Shown one piece after another: positions 6,010-8,376 of a stretch of DNA of 8,376 nt. Numbering within the stretch: position 1 is the first letter of the stretch; every line of letters starts with the position of its first letter. The DNA comes from Candidatus Zixiibacteriota bacterium (lineage in GTDB: Bacteria > Zixibacteria > MSB-5A5 > WJJR01). The stretch spans positions 1-8,376 of the forward strand of contig WJJR01000451.1 in NCBI GenBank assembly GCA_014729565.1. The letters run 5' to 3'. The notes beneath the pieces are model-generated. The model did not search any database. It worked only from the letters and a program-made list of their open reading frames with translations, and had not been told where the DNA came from. Both the position numbers and the translations under genes were made by a program.

Positions 6010-6039
6010 ATCTTACGACGCATTGATGCCGGGCGGCAA
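6010..6039 (-). promoter_or_regulatory. Candidate promoter of the tRNA-Arg gene
   Basis: On the minus strand, TTGCCG (6034-6039) and TAAGAT (6010-6015) are 18 nt apart. The -10 box ends 28 nt before the tRNA 5' end. Both boxes match consensus at 4/6. It may also serve the glycosyltransferase, which has no other obvious promoter. Confidence 0.35.
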
Positions 6040-6092
6040 CCGTTTTTCGGCTCCTGCGCCCCGTCCGGGCCAAGTGGAAGTGCGAATTTGGG

Positions 6093-6121
6093 TTGCCGAT
6101 TGGGCCCGCTCGGAGTAGTAT
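6093..6121 (+). promoter_or_regulatory. Candidate promoter of lapAB
   Basis: TTGCCG (6093-6098) and TAGTAT (6116-6121) have an ideal 17-nt spacer, with 4/6 matches in each box. Transcription would start roughly 15 nt before the lapA start codon. It is the only good candidate between the divergent tRNA promoter and lapA. Confidence 0.4.
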
Positions 6122-6143
6122 TGAGCCGACGACGGGAGGCGCC

Positions 6144-6443
6144 ATGATCATATTGCGGGCATTCCTGATACTGGTGGTGCTGGCCATCATCATCGGCTTT
6201 TCGGTATACAACGCCGGGCCGCGTGTGGATGTCGATTTAATTCGAGCACAGTACAATGTGCCACTGGTCGTGGTGGTCTACTGGTCGTTTCTGGCCGGCA
6301 TGCTGGTGGCGTTTCTCCTCGCCATCTCCTACATCCTGAAAATGCAATCCGATCGCCGATCCGAGCGGCTTGCCAGGAAACGGCTGGAGATGGAGATTTC
6401 CGCACTGCGAAATCGGACGATTGAGAAACTGGACCAGTTGTGA
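6144..6443 (+). CDS. lapA: LapA-type inner-membrane protein, 99 aa
   Basis: Two membrane helices, at about residues 4-21 (LRAFLILVVLAIIIGFSV) and 40-64 (PLVVVVYWSFLAGMLVAFLLAISYI), enclose a short loop YNAGPRVDVDLIRAQYNV. A charged helix follows (SDRRSERLARKRLEMEISALRNRTIEKLDQL), likely a coiled coil in the cytoplasm. This is the LapA/DUF1049 layout, and the length is close to E. coli LapA (about 100 residues). In E. coli LapA is encoded directly before LapB and acts with it in control of lipopolysaccharide synthesis. The same order is seen here, 41 nt before a lapB-type gene, which supports the name. The ATG at 6144 has GGGAGG (6134-6139) 4 nt upstream; a TTG further upstream in frame at 6093 is inside the candidate promoter and unlikely. 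Confidence 0.85.
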   Translation: MIILRAFLILVVLAIIIGFSVYNAGPRVDVDLIRAQYNVPLVVVVYWSFLAGMLVAFLLAISYILKMQSDRRSERLARKRLEMEISALRNRTIEKLDQL

Positions 6444-6484
6444 TGGTGCAGACGCACGCTGCGAAGTAGGACAGGACTCTGAGC

Positions 6485-7636
6485 ATGGATTTGACAGGAT
6501 ACGGCTGGACGATCTTCTGGGTGGTCGCATTTGGCGTTGCCGGCGCCGCGATTGTCTGGACCCGCACGCAACGCCGCCGCGTCTCGCAGGCGCCGCGTAT
6601 GTATACCGAAGCGCTGCGCGCGTTGGTCGATGGCGAAGATCAATTGGCATTCGAGCGTCTCAAGGCCGTGGTCTCCGAGGATTCGAGTAATCTCGATGCC
6701 TATTTGAAGCTGGGTGATCTGTTGCGCCGCCGGGGACGGTTAGATCGGGCGATTCAGGTGCATGAAGACCTGACGGTCCGTCTGGGGCTCACACGCAGCG
6801 GTACCATCGCCATCCACCGCTCACTGGCACAGGACCATCTCGCAGCGGAGCATTATGAAGCGGCTGAGCGATCGCTGCGACGGATTCTGGAACTCGACCG
6901 GGAGAACCGTTGGGCATCCAGTCAACTTGTGTATCTGCTCGAATTGACCGGACGGTTCGAGGAAGCGTTTGAAACCCACCGTGACATGCTTAAACGCACG
7001 GCCCAGTCTGACGGCCATCAACTGGCGATCTACCGCGTTCTTCAGGGACAGCAGATCGATGCCAATGGCAAGGGTCACGACGCGCGGTTGTTATATAAAG
7101 ATGCGCTCAATCACGACAATCGTTGCCTTGCCGCGATGCTGTCGATCGGCGATTCGTACTGGCGCGAGGGACGTCAGGAAGATGCGGTGACCTGGTGGGG
7201 CAGATTCACCGATGCCGAACCGAAGGCCGCCCATCTGGTCTTTGAGCGTCTGCGCAAGGCCTTCTTCGAAATGGGTCACTTCGGCGAGATCGCGCGTGTC
7301 TACGAACAAACGCTCGACACCGATCCGGCGAACACACCGGCGTTGTTGGGCCTCGCTGAACTGGCGCTGAAAAAAGGCGAACACGATCACGCTTTAGCAC
7401 ACTTCCGGCGTGTACTCGACATCGATCCGGACAATGTGGGAGCGCGTGCGGGGATCGTTCGCGTCCTGGTGGAACAACAGAAGCTCCCCACTGCTGCTGA
7501 AGAAATCGAAGACCTTCTCAACACTCGTTCATTCCGCAGCGATGGTCTGGTCTGCCAGAAGTGTCACCATAAAGTGAATGAACCGACGTGGTATTGCCCC
7601 AATTGCCGGGCGGTGGATTCGTTTCGGTTGTATTGA
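6485..7636 (+). CDS. lapB: LapB-like TPR protein with C-terminal rubredoxin-type zinc ribbon, 383 aa
   Basis: The overall plan is that of E. coli LapB (YciM, 389 aa). There is an N-terminal membrane helix (about residues 8-25), then a long array of TPR helices from about 36 to 345, for example AYLKLGDLLRRRGRLDRAI (72-90) and ALLGLAELALKKGEHDHALA (286-305). At the C-terminus C357-x2-C360 and C371-x2-C374 form a rubredoxin-type metal-binding ribbon. In E. coli LapB is an inner-membrane adaptor that brings LpxC to the FtsH protease and so limits lipid A synthesis. Whether this homologue does the same depends on lpxC/ftsH elsewhere in the genome. It follows lapA by 41 nt and probably shares its transcript. 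Only a weak SD (AGGAC) precedes the ATG. No clear terminator follows. Confidence 0.88.
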   Translation: MDLTGYGWTIFWVVAFGVAGAAIVWTRTQRRRVSQAPRMYTEALRALVDGEDQLAFERLKAVVSEDSSNLDAYLKLGDLLRRRGRLDRAIQVHEDLTVRLGLTRSGTIAIHRSLAQDHLAAEHYEAAERSLRRILELDRENRWASSQLVYLLELTGRFEEAFETHRDMLKRTAQSDGHQLAIYRVLQGQQIDANGKGHDARLLYKDALNHDNRCLAAMLSIGDSYWREGRQEDAVTWWGRFTDAEPKAAHLVFERLRKAFFEMGHFGEIARVYEQTLDTDPANTPALLGLAELALKKGEHDHALAHFRRVLDIDPDNVGARAGIVRVLVEQQKLPTAAEEIEDLLNTRSFRSDGLVCQKCHHKVNEPTWYCPNCRAVDSFRLY

Positions 7637-7752
7637 ATCGGGAAAACCTTAAAAACGATTAGAACGCTTTCGGGCGAGTATATCCGGCGTCACTTGGCCA
7701 AAGGGCCTGATGAAAAACGTGTGTCATTGCTGATGACGTGTTGTTGTACAAG

Positions 7753-7771
7753 GGGCGTATTGCATACGCCC
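7753..7771. repeat. Short palindrome, GGGCGTAT/ATACGCCC
   Basis: GGGCGTAT (7753-7760) and ATACGCCC (7764-7771) form a perfect 8-bp stem around 3 nt. There is no adjacent T-tract on either strand. It resembles the second palindrome at 7799-7813 in its GCGTA core, so both may belong to one small repeat family. Confidence 0.65.
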
Positions 7772-7798
7772 GCTGCGCGTAATCCTTACGGAGAGAGG

Positions 7799-7813
7799 GC
7801 GTACTCAGTACGC
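7799..7813. repeat. Short palindrome, GCGTAC/GTACGC
   Basis: GCGTAC (7799-7804) and GTACGC (7808-7813) make a perfect 6-bp stem around TCA. It is preceded by GG, as in the palindrome 46 nt to its left, and shares the GGGCGTA start with it. Confidence 0.55.
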
Positions 7814-7860
7814 TACAGATGGTGGGTTTCTCGATACCTGACATGATCACATCTTAGGTG

Positions 7861-7888
7861 TTTTCAACACGTTCTAAAGCCGGGTGAT
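7861..7888. repeat. 28-nt imperfect direct repeat, copy 1
   Basis: It starts TTTTCAACACG and ends AGCCGGGTGAT. It matches copy 2 at 8124-8151 in 25 of 28 positions; the differences are at repeat positions 12, 16 and 17. The two copies are in the same orientation with 235 nt between them. Confidence 0.8.
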
Positions 7889-8061
7889 CGCAGACGCACC
7901 CCACCCCTCCGAAGAAACCGTTTAAGCAGTTTTAGGGTGCATGGTGGCAGGTCGGAGGTAATTCCCGACCCGATCGCGCAGCTCAAGGGCGTGTGGAACA
8001 AGTCGTGTGTTGACTCCCGACCACACGATGTAACGGAATGAGACAATCATAACCTCGCGTA

Positions 8062-8082
8062 GGTGCGGCTCTTAGCCGCACC
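8062..8082. repeat. Hairpin repeat, left member of an abutting pair
   Basis: GGTGCGGCT (8062-8070) pairs perfectly with AGCCGCACC (8074-8082) around the loop CTT. It directly abuts the hairpin at 8083-8103. Its loop is complementary to the AAG loop of that neighbour. There is no T-tract, so a terminator role is not supported. Confidence 0.85.
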
Positions 8083-8103
8083 GGTCCGGCTAAGAGCCGG
8101 ACC
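8083..8103. repeat. Hairpin repeat, right member of an abutting pair
   Basis: GGTCCGGCT (8083-8091) pairs perfectly with AGCCGGACC (8095-8103) around the loop AAG. The inner GGCTAAGAGCC (8088-8098) is the exact reverse complement of GGCTCTTAGCC in the left hairpin (8067-8077). The pair can therefore also fold as one longer alternative stem. Confidence 0.85.
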
Positions 8104-8123
8104 AACGCAATGAACCAATGGGT

Positions 8124-8151
8124 TTTTCAACACGCTCTCGAGCCGGGTGAT
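8124..8151. repeat. 28-nt imperfect direct repeat, copy 2
   Basis: Second copy of the repeat at 7861-7888, reading TTTTCAACACG through AGCCGGGTGAT with three changed positions. It ends 4 nt before the T-tract side of the terminator. On the minus strand it therefore lies just after the 3' end of the exported-protein transcript. Confidence 0.8.
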
Positions 8152-8154
8152 AGT

Positions 8155-8188
8155 AAACAAAGGCCCTGGTCACTGTGTGACCCGGGCC
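8155..8188 (-). terminator. Rho-independent terminator of the exported-protein gene
   Basis: On the minus strand GGCCC-x-GGTCAC and GTGACC-x-GGGCC (8177-8188 and 8162-8173) form an 11-bp stem with one mismatch and a 3-nt loop. TTTGTTT (8155-8161) follows directly. It lies 27 nt after the stop codon at 8216-8218, the usual place for an intrinsic terminator. Confidence 0.85.
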
Positions 8189-8215
8189 CGGAAGTGAACT
8201 GCAATCGCGCTGCGC

Positions 8216-8376
8216 TTACTTAATGATCACCAGCTTACCGGTCTGGCTCCCGTATTCCGATTCAACGCGCCAGATGTAAAGGCCGGACACCGCGGCCTGG
8301 GCGTTGCGTGTCACGAGATCCCACGCCGTTCGTGAAGAATAATCACTCAACGACGTCGTGCTGGCATCTTCGACGG
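8216..8376 (-). CDS. C-terminal end of an exported/surface protein with FlgD/T9SS-like sorting domain (5' end beyond window)
   Basis: Only the last 52 codons are present, entering from the right edge and ending at TAA (8216-8218). They include TAWDLVTRNAQAAVSGLYIW, then RVESEYGSQTGKLVIIK at the very end. The pattern W-D-x(n)-SG-x-Y-x-x-x-V-x(n)-G-x-x-x-GKL-x-hydrophobic-K at a C-terminus is typical of FlgD-Ig-like/type IX secretion C-terminal domains in FCB-group bacteria. These domains guide export through the outer membrane or surface attachment. The functional part of the protein lies outside the window, so its activity cannot be named. Its terminator is visible just downstream. Confidence 0.8.
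   Translation of the reverse strand, partial: VEDASTTSLSDYSSRTAWDLVTRNAQAAVSGLYIWRVESEYGSQTGKLVIIK

Larger units (their letters stand above)
7637..8215. other. 579-nt intergenic region without a convincing gene
   Basis: Between the stops of lapB (plus) and the exported protein (minus) I find no frame with family-like sequence, SD and sensible composition. The stretch holds a pair of short palindromes (7753-7813), a 28-nt imperfect direct repeat (7861-7888 and 8124-8151), two abutting hairpins (8062-8103) and a terminator (8155-8188). It is convergent between two transcription units and appears to be a collecting place for short repeats. A degenerate arm of the palindromic repeat seen at 793-916 may be present at 7821-7833 (GGTGGGTTTCTCG). 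Confidence 0.6.

Noticed and set aside
7715..7745. Possible lapB terminator (GTCAT/ATGAC stem followed by TTGTTGT)
   Set aside because: The stem is only 5 bp, the T-rich part is broken and it lies about 80 nt from the stop, so I do not call it.
7659..7850. Minus-strand 63-codon frame downstream of lapB
   Set aside because: It reads through the short palindromes, with no SD and no recognisable features.
7864..8046. Minus-strand 60-codon frame in the large intergenic gap
   Set aside because: No SD, Cys/Arg/Ser-rich composition and overlap with the direct repeat; nothing supports coding.
7637..8215. CRISPR array or riboswitch in the large gap
   Set aside because: The repeats are only two per type, irregularly spaced and mostly self-complementary. 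No spacer pattern or known riboswitch core is visible.

Overview
The window reads as a chromosomal segment of a Gram-negative, moderately GC-rich bacterium. Supporting signs are a small secreted beta-barrel-like protein, a lapA-lapB pair (LPS-assembly control in Enterobacteria), and the end of a large exported protein with a FlgD/T9SS-like C-terminal domain. That last feature, the mix of genes and the many short palindromic intergenic repeats suggest an FCB-group or candidate-phylum lineage (Zixibacteria-like would fit). This placement is inference; no marker gene here settles it.

Layout. (1) 1-680, minus strand: an enoyl-CoA hydratase/isomerase cut by the window edge, with a strong SD and a candidate promoter whose -35 box lies inside a perfect 7-5-7 inverted repeat. 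(2) 681-945: intergenic DNA with two tandem, related palindromic elements. (3) 946-4707, minus strand: a tightly packed six-gene run transcribed pepA > ferritin-like > TPR-like helical protein > small LapA-domain membrane protein > secreted beta-barrel-like protein > membrane-anchored protein of unknown function. Gaps are 13 to 45 nt, with one 26-nt overlap, so a shared transcript is likely. (4) 4835-5866, minus strand: a family 2 glycosyltransferase interrupted by one in-frame TAG. The reading frame continues for 67 sensible codons after it, encoding the membrane segments expected of the family. (5) 5910-5981, minus strand: tRNA-Arg(CCG). (6) 6144-7636, plus strand: lapA-lapB, divergent from the tRNA. 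(7) 7637-8215: 579 nt without a convincing gene, holding several palindromes, a 28-nt direct repeat pair and a terminator for the next gene. (8) 8216-8376, minus strand: C-terminal end of an exported/surface protein.

How it fits together. The lapAB pair, the second LapA-domain protein, the barrel-like protein and the glycosyltransferase all point to envelope work. PepA, the ferritin-like protein and the hydratase are general metabolism and stress genes. I do not see a clear undescribed multi-gene system. The points most worth a second look are the amber-interrupted glycosyltransferase, the substituted metal sites in the ferritin-like protein and the glycosyltransferase, the two LapA-type proteins, and the palindromic repeat families, especially a pair of abutting hairpins with complementary loops.
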